64,000 bases of DNA from Motacilla alba alba (Eukaryota > Chordata > Aves > Passeriformes > Motacillidae): assembly GCF_015832195.1 (NCBI RefSeq), contig NC_052017.1, positions 80,353,801 through 80,417,800 on the forward strand, written 5' to 3'. Position 1 is the first letter of the stretch; each line of letters begins with the position of its first letter. Position numbers and translations under genes: made by a program. The notes beneath the pieces were generated by a model, which was given only the letters and a program-made list of their open reading frames with translations, did not search any database and had not been told where the DNA came from. Positions 25,850-36,785 of this stretch are shown here, in pieces.

Positions 25850-26480
25850 GGTCACCTTCAGCTGGGAGGCAGTGTGCCCCCAGGCCCAGAGCCATGGGGA
25901 CGGGGCGGAGCGTCACGCTCAGCCCCGTAGCGCCTGGCAGCCCCCTGCGGCTGCTGGCGCAGGCTGAGCCCGGCGGCCGCGGCGAGGGGAGCGAGGCAGT
26001 CGCGGCTGGCTGGCTGTCCTGCGCTGCTGGAGAAGGTGAGAGGCTTAGTACAGGCGGAAGGGAGAGTGGGAAGGGAAGTTACAGCAGTGGCAGGATGAAA
26101 GACACCGGGCAGGCATGTAAAAGGGCACCCACCCCTCTCACAAACAGGTTTTGGAGACTCGAGCGTGGTGTGCCGGCACAATGCGGAGCGCGCCCACTTC
26201 CCCCAGAGGGCTGATGGAGAGCTCGTTGGTGGCTTTGCCCTGGAAGGTCGCTTTGTGTCCACTTGTGTTCGGTGGGATGGTGCTGCGGTCCTGGCGGGTT
26301 GGCTGGGAGAAAGGTGTGGTGTGGCTTGATCCCGGTGAGATTGCTGCCGGTTTCTGTCCGAGGAGGCTGCTGTGCGGAGGCAGTGCTGCGGAGAGGCTTG
26401 CGGGGCTCTCCGGGGAGACTGCTGGGTGTCTGTTCCCAGAACAGCAGTACGCAGTTCTGCTACCGGCACAGTCATGCCTT
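25850..26480. promoter_or_regulatory. CpG island without a recognised gene
   Basis: GC and CpG density rise abruptly between 25.85 and 26.48 kb inside otherwise AT-moderate intergenic DNA. CpG islands in vertebrates usually mark promoters, so transcription from here is likely on general grounds. Because GC-rich DNA has few stop codons, long frames occur on both strands by chance, including a 225-codon minus-strand frame. Confidence 0.7.
25894..26329 (+). CDS. Hypothetical two-exon small gene, product unknown
   Basis: Exon 1, 25894-26035, encodes 47 residues beginning MGTGRSVTLS and ends at a good donor (AGAAG then GTGAG). After a 112-base intron, an acceptor (CAAACAG) at 26147 opens exon 2, 26148-26329. 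Exon 2 continues in the matching phase through 59 more codons to TGA, giving a 107-residue product. A TATA box lies 164 bases upstream. I recognise no domain, signal peptide or membrane segment. The frame sits in a CpG island where stop codons are rare, so it may be fortuitous and the locus could equally be a non-coding transcript. Confidence 0.22.
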
Positions 26481-26794
26481 TCTCTGCAGCGAGATTAAGC
26501 ACTAGCCTGCTGACCAGTCTTAGAAAGAAGCTCATAAATCTACCAGCAATAAGGCCACGAGCAAACGTTGCGGTAATCTGTTCTTATCCCTTGTTGTATT
26601 AAACGTGGTTTGTGCCAGAGTGGACCTTTTAGGGAAAAAAAAAAAGATGCCGTTCTTGAACCAAAAGTTACGGAGATGGAAGGATATTCTTCCATAATGT
26701 TTGATGAGATTTTTAGGGGCAAATATTCTTCTTCAGAAGAATCTGCACCACAGCGGAGGTCTGAAATGGCCTCGCTTCAGCTTCATCTATGGGT

Positions 26795-27133
26795 TTTATT
26801 ATAATGCTTTTATCTAACTGAGAGAGACCCTTTTAGTGACATTCCAATACTCAGAAAGGTGTATAGAGATGATAGAGTAACTTCTTCACTATCTGTTTGA
26901 TAAGCAATAAAGACAGCATCCCTGGAAGTTTCCCCTGTAATTTTCGGCCCTCTTGCCATTTTCATGACTTTCTCTTGTCCTTTTTCTGTCAAACTGGGGA
27001 CACCAGAGGTAGCTTGCTGAAATGTGGGCTCATCAATATCATTAAAAAGACAGAAAACATCCAGTAACTGGTTCTGTTGATCTATCAGCCTCGAGAAGAG
27101 TTCAGAAAATTTACCCAGGCTTTCTTCATATCA
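26795..27133 (-). other. Candidate terminal exon with poly(A) signal, product unknown
   Basis: On the minus strand a frame of about 100 codons is open between a TGA near 27.14 kb and the TAA at 26810-26812. It contains SRLIDQQNQLLDVFC and ends MSLKGSLSVR. An AATAAA on the same strand lies at 26795-26800, ten bases beyond the stop, as expected for a last exon with a short 3' UTR. Composition is protein-like, with mixed charged and hydrophobic residues and no low complexity. I recognise no family, and the upstream acceptor is unclear. It could be the end of a minus-strand gene, a retrocopy fragment, or chance. Confidence 0.25.
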
Positions 27134-29404
27134 ACATATTTTTTACCATTCCAAGAAACATCATAAAAAGGTAGATAAAGAAGAATACAAAACAGAGAAA
27201 ATGGAAAAATTAATATAATATTTAAATACAAATTCCACTGGTGTGTGATATTCTCAATTGTAGTGCAGAAGCTGTTAACAGGTGGCCAGCTCTTCAGAAA
27301 TACAGCTTCCCTAACTCAGCTGATTTTTAGAGATTAAATTTCAGACTGTCTCATCGCATCTGTATGTAGGAACCTCTGCAGAAACTGGAGTTCACTGTAA
27401 GAGGCACATTGCCTCAGAACAGATCTCTTCTTTTGTTACAATCATCTCAGCCTACGTGAAACTGAACAGCTGTCTCTACTTTTTTTTTCTTGTTTGTTTT
27501 GTTTTGTTTATAGTGAAGCTTACTTTCTTAATTTAGCATCTGGAAAATGTTAGTTTGCCTCTCACTGCTGATGATTCCTGCATCTGAATCTTTTCAGGCA
27601 TTCTCTTTAGCAGAGTGAATGCAAAAGTGGAATCTGTAACATCAGTAGCCCTGGATCTGTTATGCTCTTAGACTTGGATCTGTAACATTAAGATGTGTAT
27701 CTATATCACTGTAGATTATTTCTACTGCAATTCTGTATCATCCAATGTCCTAAGGCCTGCAAAGGTAGTGAGGCTCCAAATCTACATTTCTGGATTTACA
27801 GAGTGCCCATTAAGTAGCATGAAGAAGTAGATGCAACTGATTAGTATGAATTTATTTTTTTTTTCCTGTCACCCGTCCAATGCCAGACTAAAATCCTGAC
27901 TTCTTTGGTCATTTGGAATGCTTTTGTATGTGTGCATGTGTACACACTAGTTTTACCAAGCAATGCATTGTCTACTCAAACCCTTTTTTGTGCCATTTGC
28001 AAATATTTTCTGGATGATTTCAGTGTTTTCTTCTAAATCATTGACAAAGGTAAAAGTATTATAACAGAGTTAGGATTGAAAAAAATTAATTGCATAGGGT
28101 AGAACAGCAATAAAATATGGTATTTTCTACTATATACTGGGCTTTTAAATAATTAATTAAAAATGTGTGGCTTCTTGGTTTAGACCAATGCCAGGATGAA
28201 TTTTTACAGATAACTTTCAGAAGTTGGAAATGACCACTGAATGAGACATTTCTGGCAGCTGCTATATGAACCAATACCAGGATGAGAATTGCTTCAAACC
28301 AACAATTTAGAGGCTAGTGGGAGGTGCCTGCAGGTGGGGTCCTTACACAGCCCCTAAGCAGAAATGTGATAACAACTGGGTGAAGTGATCTGAATTACTT
28401 GGTACACTAAATCCATTTGAGCAAAATGTGCTTTACTAAACATGGTGCAAAAATATTAATGTAGAAACCAGGTAAGCCATAAAGGGACATAAAACCCATA
28501 AAGGGACATGAAGAGGATGCTATTTTTTCCCCCAACATTCCCCAGTAATTTGGGAAAACTTTGGACTCATAATGGATGTATAAGGTAGTGCAGCCTGTGT
28601 GTCATTCCTGCAAAAAGAGATCTTGAGGCCACAGCATGAGGCAGGGGGGAATTCTAGCTGAATGTGTGACAGGAGGCATTCCTCCCAAGACAGTCGGGGT
28701 TTTAATGTGTGGGATGGGAGGAGAGCAATGATGAGGCTTTAGAAAAGAGCCATGAAACAGATCTGAGAGTTGAACAAGCAGGTTGGACAATCTGAGACCT
28801 TGGTTTGACGATTAGACAGAACGTTATTTGAAGGCATTGAATCAATAAGAAAACTGAGAGTTGTCTTGATCAGAGAGCATAGAGATGCCTATTCTCAATT
28901 CAAAATGTGACCACGTTTTGTGGCATCATCAGATCTGTTTTTCAACTAACTGATGCAGGCACTACAGAAGCACAGCATGACAGATGCTTTGTGAAGCCTA
29001 AGTAAAGCATCAGTTAAATGCATAGCCTGAGTTCAGTCTGATAGTTTTACACAACCTAATTAATTGAAAATATGTTCCCGTAGCCTGTGATCATACCTCT
29101 GACCACAGTGCATATAAACCCTGCAAGAGTCTGGAGAAATTTAACAGATATTAGAAATCTCTTTTCTCTATCTGAGAAACTTCAGCAGCAGGTTAGGTAA
29201 ATTCAGATTACGTTATCATACAAATACCTAACAGCAAGAATGTTCACACTGGCATTTATAATTGACCAACTGTCTTTGGATCAAGTCTGAATGACTTTTT
29301 AAAAAAGATGCCCCAGATGCTATTTGTTATTTGGTTTGTGTTAAGGTCCTGTAGAAGGTCAGACAAGAAAGTGGACCCCACATGTCATATGCTCAAGGCC
29401 ATTT
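27134..29404. other. Intergenic, no supported gene
   Basis: AT-rich sequence with no repeat family I can name. A minus-strand proline-rich frame near 28.60-28.75 kb follows an acceptor-like tract, but it could not be linked to other exons. Confidence 0.4.
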
Positions 29405-29708
29405 TTAATAGAGTATCTTTGATATGAGAAGAGGCTGAAACAGCTGAAACTCTTCAGCTTGAAAAAGAGAAGGCTCAGAGGGGATCTTATTGGTGTATAT
29501 AAATATCTGATGAGGGGTAATGAAGAAAAGGGAGCCAGACTCTTCTAAGCAGTGATCATTCATGGGAGTCTCCATCTATGGAGATATTGAAGACCTGTCT
29601 GAACACCTTCCCAGACAACCTGCTTCAGTTGCTGCAGCTTGAGCAGGGGACTTGGATTAGATGATCTCAAGAGGTCCCTTCCAAGCTAAACACCTCTGTG
29701 ATTCTGTT
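29405..29708 (+). mobile_element. CR1 LINE fragment with internal deletion
   Basis: It contains 'gaagaggctgaaacagctga', 'ggatcttattggtgtatat' and the 3' end 'gaggtcccttccaagctaaa' with a terminal GTGATTCTGTT tail. Part of the usual middle section is missing. Confidence 0.85.
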
Positions 29709-30694
29709 ATCATATCACTGTCTCTGTTACACAAAGATCACACTGTCTTTGACTTTTGACAGGTATGAAGTCTTTTCTGCACTAAATTTATTAATCATTT
29801 TGGTTGAAGACCAGAATAACATTATAAGACATTGTATCTCCATAGGCTAGATCCCCCTCAGCTTCTGAGGTGGTTCAGAAGTACCTCATGATTGTGTAAA
29901 GGATGTGAGCTTTTTGCTGCTGTAATTAGAGATTCTTTTGAGGAATTACAGTTTGTCAAAGTCAGCAGCCTGGAAACAAGAGCTCTAGCAGTGACAAAGC
30001 ATGGAAAGGATAGTGGAGGAAAGAACAGATTTGAATAGGACTCTGCCTGCTGCCTTCAGAACAGCACAGCCAAATGGTGAATGCATCCTGGCCAGGGCCC
30101 TGGTGACCTCCTCTTCAGTGCTTGTCAATCTGCAAAGGGAAAATGACATTTAAGAAGGTATCACAAGTAGGTGCAGAGCACCCAGGCACACTCTACTCAG
30201 CAGTGACCCAAATTTGATCCTCACTTACCTTCCTAGCTAATCACAGTGGCATCTCAAAGAAAGACCTGACAACGTCAGCTATTTTCTCAAGTATGGACTT
30301 TCTCTAGTAGTTAATGACTCCAAGGGCAGCAAGGGCCAAAGTCTGCAAACTGTTCTGGAGTGACTGCAGCTGGGGCTTCATAAGGAGCCCTGATCAGACC
30401 CGCAGGTCACAGGCCCTCAAGAAACTCTATCCATATCCTCTTGATTATCTGTTCTTCTTCTCATTCACTTTATTGCTCTACTCTTGCAGAAAAGTAGGGC
30501 CAATTACTTGGCACTTCTGAATTGGATACGATTTAGAAATGCAGTCTAGGAGGGAGGGAAGGGAAAAGAAGAGGAAATTCCCCAGAAATAATCCCTGGCT
30601 CCTGTAGAATTCCAGCCTTGTTGTAGATTTCCCAGGTTTAAATAATTCTTTTTTTTTTTTCAAATTTCTTTCTTTTGAAGAATGACTGGATTTA

Positions 30695-31180
30695 GCAGCA
30701 GTGGGGGTCCTTTGCAGAAAAGAGATGTGGATATACTGGAACAAATCCAGGCTGTGAAGACAGTTAAGATACAGGAGTATCTCTCACAGGAGGAGAGGCT
30801 AACAGAGCTGGGACTTCATCATCCTCAAGAACAGAAGTCTTGAGGGCATCATCTGATCAATGCATATGAATACCTGCAAAAACACACAACCAGGTGTATT
30901 AGAGTATCATCTGATACTGAGTGACAGAACTAGAGGCAGTGGGCCTGAAACAAAATTTCTATTTAAGCATAAGTTAAAATCTTTTTTACCACAAAGGTGA
31001 TTGAACACTGAAACAAGCTACCCACAGCAGCTGTGGAGTCTCCACCCTTGTAGATATTTAAAACTGGGCTGGGCATCGGACAACCTGGTCTAGCTAACCC
31101 TGCTCTGAGCAGGATGTTGCAATAAGAGGTCTCCAGAAGTACCTTCTGGCATTTACAATCCTGTGACTCTGGTTCTGTGA
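30695..31180 (+). mobile_element. CR1 LINE 3' fragment, diverged
   Basis: Degraded CR1 phrases occur in order: 'tcctttgcagaaaagagatg', 'ctcacaggaggagaggctaa', 'gcagctgtggagtctccacc' and 'acaatcctgtgactctg' at the 3' end. It lies about 600 bases before the SBK kinase TATA box. Confidence 0.75.
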
Positions 31181-31781
31181 CCTTGCTCCAAGGCCAAGAG
31201 GAACTCCCAGACCCAAAGTGCCTTGTTCGGACCACAGGGAGGTAGACAGGGAGAGAGTGCTGCCACAGAGGCCTTAAAATGCTGCCTTGTAGCTGGCTGG
31301 GAAAAAAGAAAAAACGCTTCTCTGAAATGGGTCTGAAGTAGCTGGCTGTAGCTCAAAATGCCATTGATGTCCTAGTTTACTTTCTGTATAAGTTACTTGG
31401 CTGCACAGATGAGTGACTTTTGGTTAGAAATGTCATCAGGCATGTGAGGTACTGAGCTCCCTTTGGCTTCCTTGGGGCACTCTGCCTTTTATCACGTGCT
31501 AGCTGTGCCTATGCCTGAGGGACAGATCTGTCTCATCTGCTGCCTCAAAGACTTTCTCCAGTAAGCAGTGGAGGTGGAATACTGAGTAGAGAGATGAGGT
31601 CCTGCTGCAGTAGGCTAAGGAGTGCAAGGGGGGGGTGACTGGGTCACACTTGAAAATCTGGGATTCTGCTAATGTTTTGCCTGTTGTCTTATATTAGGCA
31701 AAGGGATTAGGGGGCTGGGGGAGGTTCCCTTCAATACAGAGACCTTTTCTATGATGAGGGGCTTTGCCCAGAGGTGTGCTG

Positions 31782-31789
31782 TATAAAAG
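31782..31789 (+). promoter_or_regulatory. TATA box of the SBK-like kinase gene
   Basis: GCTGTATAAAAGTGC lies 168 bases before the chosen kinase ATG at 31950. A start about 30 bases downstream would place the ATG in the first exon. It would also put an in-frame upstream ATG at 31866 within the transcript. Confidence 0.5.
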
Positions 31790-31949
31790 TGCAAATTAAA
31801 TTCTAGCACAGCAGCAAGAGTGCTCAGGCTCCAAGTGGCAGAAACATGCCCTGCCATGGCATGGTTTGTGTTGCATGTTTGATCTGGCTTTCTCTGTGCA
31901 TGCTATGATGTTCCTGACTCTGGCTGTGGCGTTTCTGCAGCACTCAGCG

Positions 31950-33892
31950 ATGGCCGAGAGCTCAGCTGTGACCGCAGCAGTGCCGGAGAGAGCAGCACCA
32001 ACCAAGCTAGAGGAGCTCCTGGAGATAACCGCTCAGAGCCTGGTGCGCGCCGAGGTGGCTGAGCACTATGAGGTTGTTCGGGAGCTGGGCAGGGGCAAGT
32101 ATGGCCATGTGATGCTAGTGACCCACAGGCAGAGAGGTGAGGAACTGACTGCACCCTGTGAACTTCTGTGCCTTGGCTCCTCTCCACTTACCAGGGCATG
32201 GGGCATGGGGTGGGCTGGTGGCACATCGGGGCCAGACACCAGGCATGGCAGGAAGGATCCCCAGGGAGACCAGCAGGATGGGGACCTCCCCAGCCAGGAA
32301 CCATCCCATTACATCAGCCAGGGGCCAGGTGATGCAAGGGGGACAGCCCAGAATATCTGGCAAGATTATAGTGATAAGACAGGCCCAAGGTCAAGCTGGG
32401 AAGTTAATCCACAAGTCAGGATCAAGTCAGTCAGAGTTCACAGATATGCACTAACATGCATGTGATATAGACAGAAACAGCAGTCCTACCACAGGGCTCA
32501 GTCAAGGAGCCCCAAGCCTGATCTGAAGTGGTGCCCTAAGGCCCATGGACAGAGGGTGTGAATGAAGGTCCTGGGTTGGCCATATGAGTGCCCTGACACT
32601 GCTCTTCCCCCGTAGTCCCAGCTCAGACTGATGGGCCCAAGTATCCTGAATGTCTCTACTCTGCCAAGCCTCCTGTGCATGCCCAGGGCTCAAAACTCAC
32701 CCTAGCAGCAGTGCCTGTTCCCAGAACTGGTGTCCACAGGGTATACCCACACAAACTTTGGACTAGAGACCTCCCTGTGGCTGTGACTGCCTGGCTCTGT
32801 GGCTGCTCTGTCTTGCCGTGGTGTGACTTTCAGAGGAGTTAAACCCACTCTTCCCATCTCCAGGGACTCCTATGGCTCTCAAGCTGCTACCCAAAGCCAG
32901 TACCAAGCTGCACACCTTCCTGTATGAGTATTGTGTAGCACTGTCCCTCGCCACACACCCTGCCATCATCGGCATGTTCGGAATTGCCATTGAGTCCAGC
33001 CAGTACTATGGCTTCCTCTATGAACCAGCGCTGCACAAAGACCTTATCTCTATCATCAAACCCCGCGTGAGTGTTGCCACAAGGCCATGGGGACTGGGCT
33101 GTAGCATTTGGCCCCTTTGGAGGCTGGCTGGGTCAGAGGGAGGGAGATAAAGGCAATGGCTGTGGATCTATCTGGGGTCTGCAGCACTGAAGCAGCCTTG
33201 GGCTTGCAAGGTGTGAAATGCCAAGGTCTTTCCCAGTGCAGAGCACTGAGCTGAGAGCCCATCTGGCAGGGCTGTTGAGGCGGCCCATGTGTGCCATCCC
33301 ACCTGTCTCTCTCCCTGTGCAGGATGGGATCCCTGAGCCAGCCGCAAAGCAGTGTGCCAAGCAGCTCGTCAGCGCGCTGGAGTTCATCCACAGCCGGGGG
33401 CTGGTGTACCGCGACATCAAGCCCGAGAACGTGCTGCTTTTTGATCCCGACTGCCGGCTCGTCAAACTCACTGACTTCGGCCTCACGAGGCCCAAGGGTA
33501 CCAAGCTCAAGCTGGTGGCCGGGGTAATCCCCTACACTGCCCCCGAGCTGAGCAACACTGCTGATGCCCAGGGGGTGCCCATCGACAGCAGCATGGATGC
33601 CTGGGCCTTCGGGGTGCTGCTTTTCTGCCTGCTGACCGGCTACTTCCCCTGGGAGCAGAGCCTGCCAGAGGACCCTTTCTTTGAGGACTTCATGCAGTGG
33701 CAGGAGACAGGCCTAGAAAAGGACGTGCCCCGGCACTGGAAGCGCCTGACGGCCGAGGCTGCCGGCATGCTGCGGAGCCTGCTGGCTCTAGATCCCGCCA
33801 AGCGTGGCCCCGTCAGCGGGGTGCTGCGCTATGTCGACTGCCCTTGGCGGCTGGAGGATGGGCGCAGTGAGGAGGCTGCTGTGAAGTCCTAG
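31950..33892 (+). CDS. SBK-family serine/threonine kinase (SH3-domain-binding kinase-like), complete
   Basis: This is a short one-domain protein kinase of the SBK (SBK1/2/3) family, predicted to phosphorylate Ser/Thr. Substrates are unknown from sequence. Coding exons are 31950-32136, 32864-33066 and 33323-33892, all GT-AG with matching phases, giving 960 nt or 319 residues. That is slightly shorter than mammalian SBK2. Visible in order are the glycine loop LGRGKYGHVML, the ATP-binding Lys in MALKLLPK, the catalytic loop YRDIKPENVLL, the DFG segment LTDFGLTRPKG, and the APE-like TAPEL. The usual His of HRD is Tyr here. The region after TAPEL, DAWAFGVLLFCLLTGYFPW, is typical of SBK. An in-frame ATG 28 codons upstream would add a hydrophobic N-terminus, but MAESS after the acceptor-like tract is preferred. 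Paralog assignment within SBK1/2/3 is uncertain. Confidence 0.9.
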
Positions 33893-34267
33893 GGCCTGCT
33901 CCCCACAGCAGGAAGGAAGGAGGGTCGCAGCCTGTGAGGGGCTTCAGGGTTTGGGCACCATGGTGGCCTGGGCGTGAGAGGTCATGGTGGCCCAGAGAGC
34001 AACTCCTCTGCAGCACTGTCCCTGCTGCCATAGAGCCAAGCTCCTTCCCCAGCAGATGGCCCTCACCCCAGGACTCAGTGCTGCCCAGTGCCGCCTCCTC
34101 GTGGCTTGAAAACATCTTCCTCTTGGAAGTGACTGTGTGTGAAGCATCCACTTGTTTCCTAGCCACAGGAACTCCAGGGAGTTATTTAGGCTGCAGCACC
34201 TGCCGTGCCTCAAAATACAGTAAAATATGTACTTTTGTGTTTCTTTAAGTGACGCATTTTCCCTCAT

Positions 34268-34273
34268 AATAAA
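34268..34273 (+). terminator. Poly(A) signal AATAAA for the SBK-like kinase
   Basis: The first canonical AATAAA downstream of the kinase stop codon lies 376 bases after it, implying a 3' UTR of about 400 bases. Confidence 0.65.
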
Positions 34274-34289
34274 TGCCTGTTGGGACCCA

Positions 34290-35289
34290 CTTGCTGTTGG
34301 AAAGCAGGGAGCATGTCAGAACTTGCAGCTGTCTCAGGACAAGCTGTCCAAGGCAGGGGCCATCTCTGAATGCTGCCTGTGCCTGCACCAGGACTCCTGG
34401 AGGGTGGCTTCAGGCTGGTGGGGTGGAGGGGCTGGGGACACCCCAGAACATGGCCATGGGTGATGGCTGGAGAACATTCATGGTTATCTCATGCTAGCCC
34501 AAACGCATCTCTTCCCTTGTACTGCCTTCAGGTCCTAAGACAATGTCCTTCATGCTCTTTTACATGCCTGGTTACCTCTCTGCAAGACCTTTCTTCTTCC
34601 TTTTCCTATCACTTCTTTAACTCTTCCCTAGACACACACCTCTCCTAATGCACCAATAGTCTCCTAGGTGCACATTTTAACCCTGAAAATGAGTAGCAAA
34701 TAGGGAATTGGGAGTTAGTAGCCATTTTTACTTTTCTACCTCTTTTCAATCCCCAGAATTTTGCTGTTGGTAATAATCCCTTCCTGCACTTAACCTGGTC
34801 TTTTGCTGGAAATATTCACAGCTTGTTTTCCATCTTTAGGGGCTTCATAACTTCTAAAAATGCAGTGCCCCAGCACTATACTTTCTAGAATTTCAACTTT
34901 TTTTTCACGTCAGACCCTTTCCTGCACACACTTTCTTTCATGCTTCCCCAACCTGCAGCTTTTTTTTTTTCCAGCTTCTTCTCACCCACTGGCATTTTAG
35001 CATTACTTAACTTCTCTACTAACACTACCCATCACCTGGTAAACATCTTTTGCTTATTCCTCTCTTAGCAACATCACCTCTGTACCACTATTTTGTGCTG
35101 CTCCTGCTCCCTACATCACTTATGTCTTGAGTCTTCCAACTCCCCAACCTACCTTGCAAACCAGCATTATGCTCACACTAAGACATAGTTTTCTTCTGCT
35201 TACTTCCATCTCTTAGAATCTTTCATTACTTGAAATCATTAAAAAATGATGCACAACTCCAGCCTGCTGAGACTTCACATTAATTACTC
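34290..35289. other. Intergenic, no supported gene
   Basis: Pyrimidine-rich sequence on the plus strand with several T and CT runs. I see no exon and no repeat family I can name. Confidence 0.4.
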
Positions 35290-36785
35290 TTTAATTACTA
35301 GAGGAATAGCAGAGAAATATTAAGGTGCCAACATGGTTCCTGCCTTTAAAGTGGAGAAGCCTTAAGACCAATGGATCTAAAGGCCAGGTAGCTGGCAAGT
35401 ATCCAGTGAAAAATAATGGAAAAAGCATTTGTTACAGATGTTAGCTAATGGAGAATTACAGAATAGGAATGTGGTTTTTTGGAATGAGACATTCAGTTTT
35501 ATAATAAAGTTGTGTTTGATACAGTAAATTCATAGCGTTACGGTACAGAGTTTTTGTAAGGCATGACCTATCGATAAAAAGAGAATTGTGGTATGTTGTA
35601 TTGATTCAGAAGATGCAAAGTCCATAAAATATAGATTAAGTGGATTGCGAACTTTCAATAGGCAGAAGAGATAATTGTCTGCTTGGAATGCTCTATTTTG
35701 TTTGGTTTCTTCAGGGATCAGTTGTTAAATGAAAACTGGTTAACATTTCCAACCATGATTTTAAGGAAAATACAAAGCAAGTAAAACCCTACAGATGACA
35801 CAAGCATGAATAGGGTGGTAGCAAGAGGAACAGGCTACTCAAAGGGATCTAGATAACTTGATAAGTTAAGTAAATTCAAAAAAATACACTTTCTTATAGG
35901 CAGGAGAAACATAATTAGGTAGGAACACATAAGAATAAAAGCCATCCTTACAAAAGGACCCCTAAAAACTTATCAAGTCACAGAGGATATGCAAGATTAC
36001 ATGAGTTCTTACTGTGTTGTCCTGTTAAAAAAGGCAAATGGGTTCCTTGCATGGCTAAGGAGGGGTAGACAGTAGGGATGGTCAAATCTTCAATAAAAAT
36101 AGCTAACAAAATTCCTACTGGCCTAAATATGAGTGTGGGAGGTAGAAGTGAGCCATCAGTATTTGATACCTCATGGGGAAATCCTGGGTATGGTGCCACA
36201 ATTGCAGGCAAGCTGGAAAACTGGAGACAGCTCAGATAAAAACATGGTGGGACCATAGTTTAAGGCTGTAAGAAAGCCTTAAAGAAACTAACAAGCAAAA
36301 TTATCTAAAATAGGAAGACTGGATATTGAATTGATATGATATAGAATACTGAGAAGAAAATACCACCTAGTAATGACCTATTTTAATTTGAGAATGATCC
36401 AGTGATCCATGAGAGGTTGAAGCCAAACACTCCAGTAGTGAGGTCCTTGCCTACTGAAAGAAACCATCATATGAGCAGAGGCTGAGAGAACGGGCAATGT
36501 TCAGCCTGGAGAGGAGAAGAGTCAGAGTGGATCTTATATCTCTTTATACTTCCAGGCCCATGTATGAATTGAGAGAGGGGAGGCATTTAAACAAAAGAAA
36601 AATAGCTTTATGGTGATGGTGGCCAAACTTCATAACATTGGTTGTGTGTCCATGGCTTTAGAGATGTTCAAAAGATGATTGGATAAGGCTCTGGTAAACT
36701 TTCAGTAGTTGTCTCTCTTTTGAAGGATATTGGTGTAAGCAATCTTCATACATCCTGTGTGGCATCAACCATGCTGTGATTCCGC
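35290..36785 (+). mobile_element. Long CR1 LINE copy: degraded ORF2 part plus 3' end
   Basis: Internal phrases match CR1 ORF2 and its downstream region in order, for example 'gttaaaaaaggcaaatgggt', 'gagcagaggctgagagaacg', 'atgttcagcctggagaggag' and a 3' end with 'catgctgtgattccgc'. At about 1.5 kb it is the longest CR1 copy in the window. Frames inside it, including a 92-codon minus-strand one at 35978-36256, are shadows of the element. Confidence 0.75.

Noticed and set aside
25858..26535. 225-codon minus-strand frame
   Set aside because: It lies wholly in a CpG island where stop codons are rare. It is rich in Pro, Ala, Ser and Arg and resembles no family.
30478..30744. 88-codon minus-strand frame, Lys-rich, with an acceptor-like tract
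   Set aside because: It overlaps the 5' side of a CR1 copy and a T-rich tract, and no partner exon or good donor was found.
35978..36256. 92-codon minus-strand frame with exon-like ends at 36170-36212
   Set aside because: It lies inside a sense-strand CR1 LINE copy.
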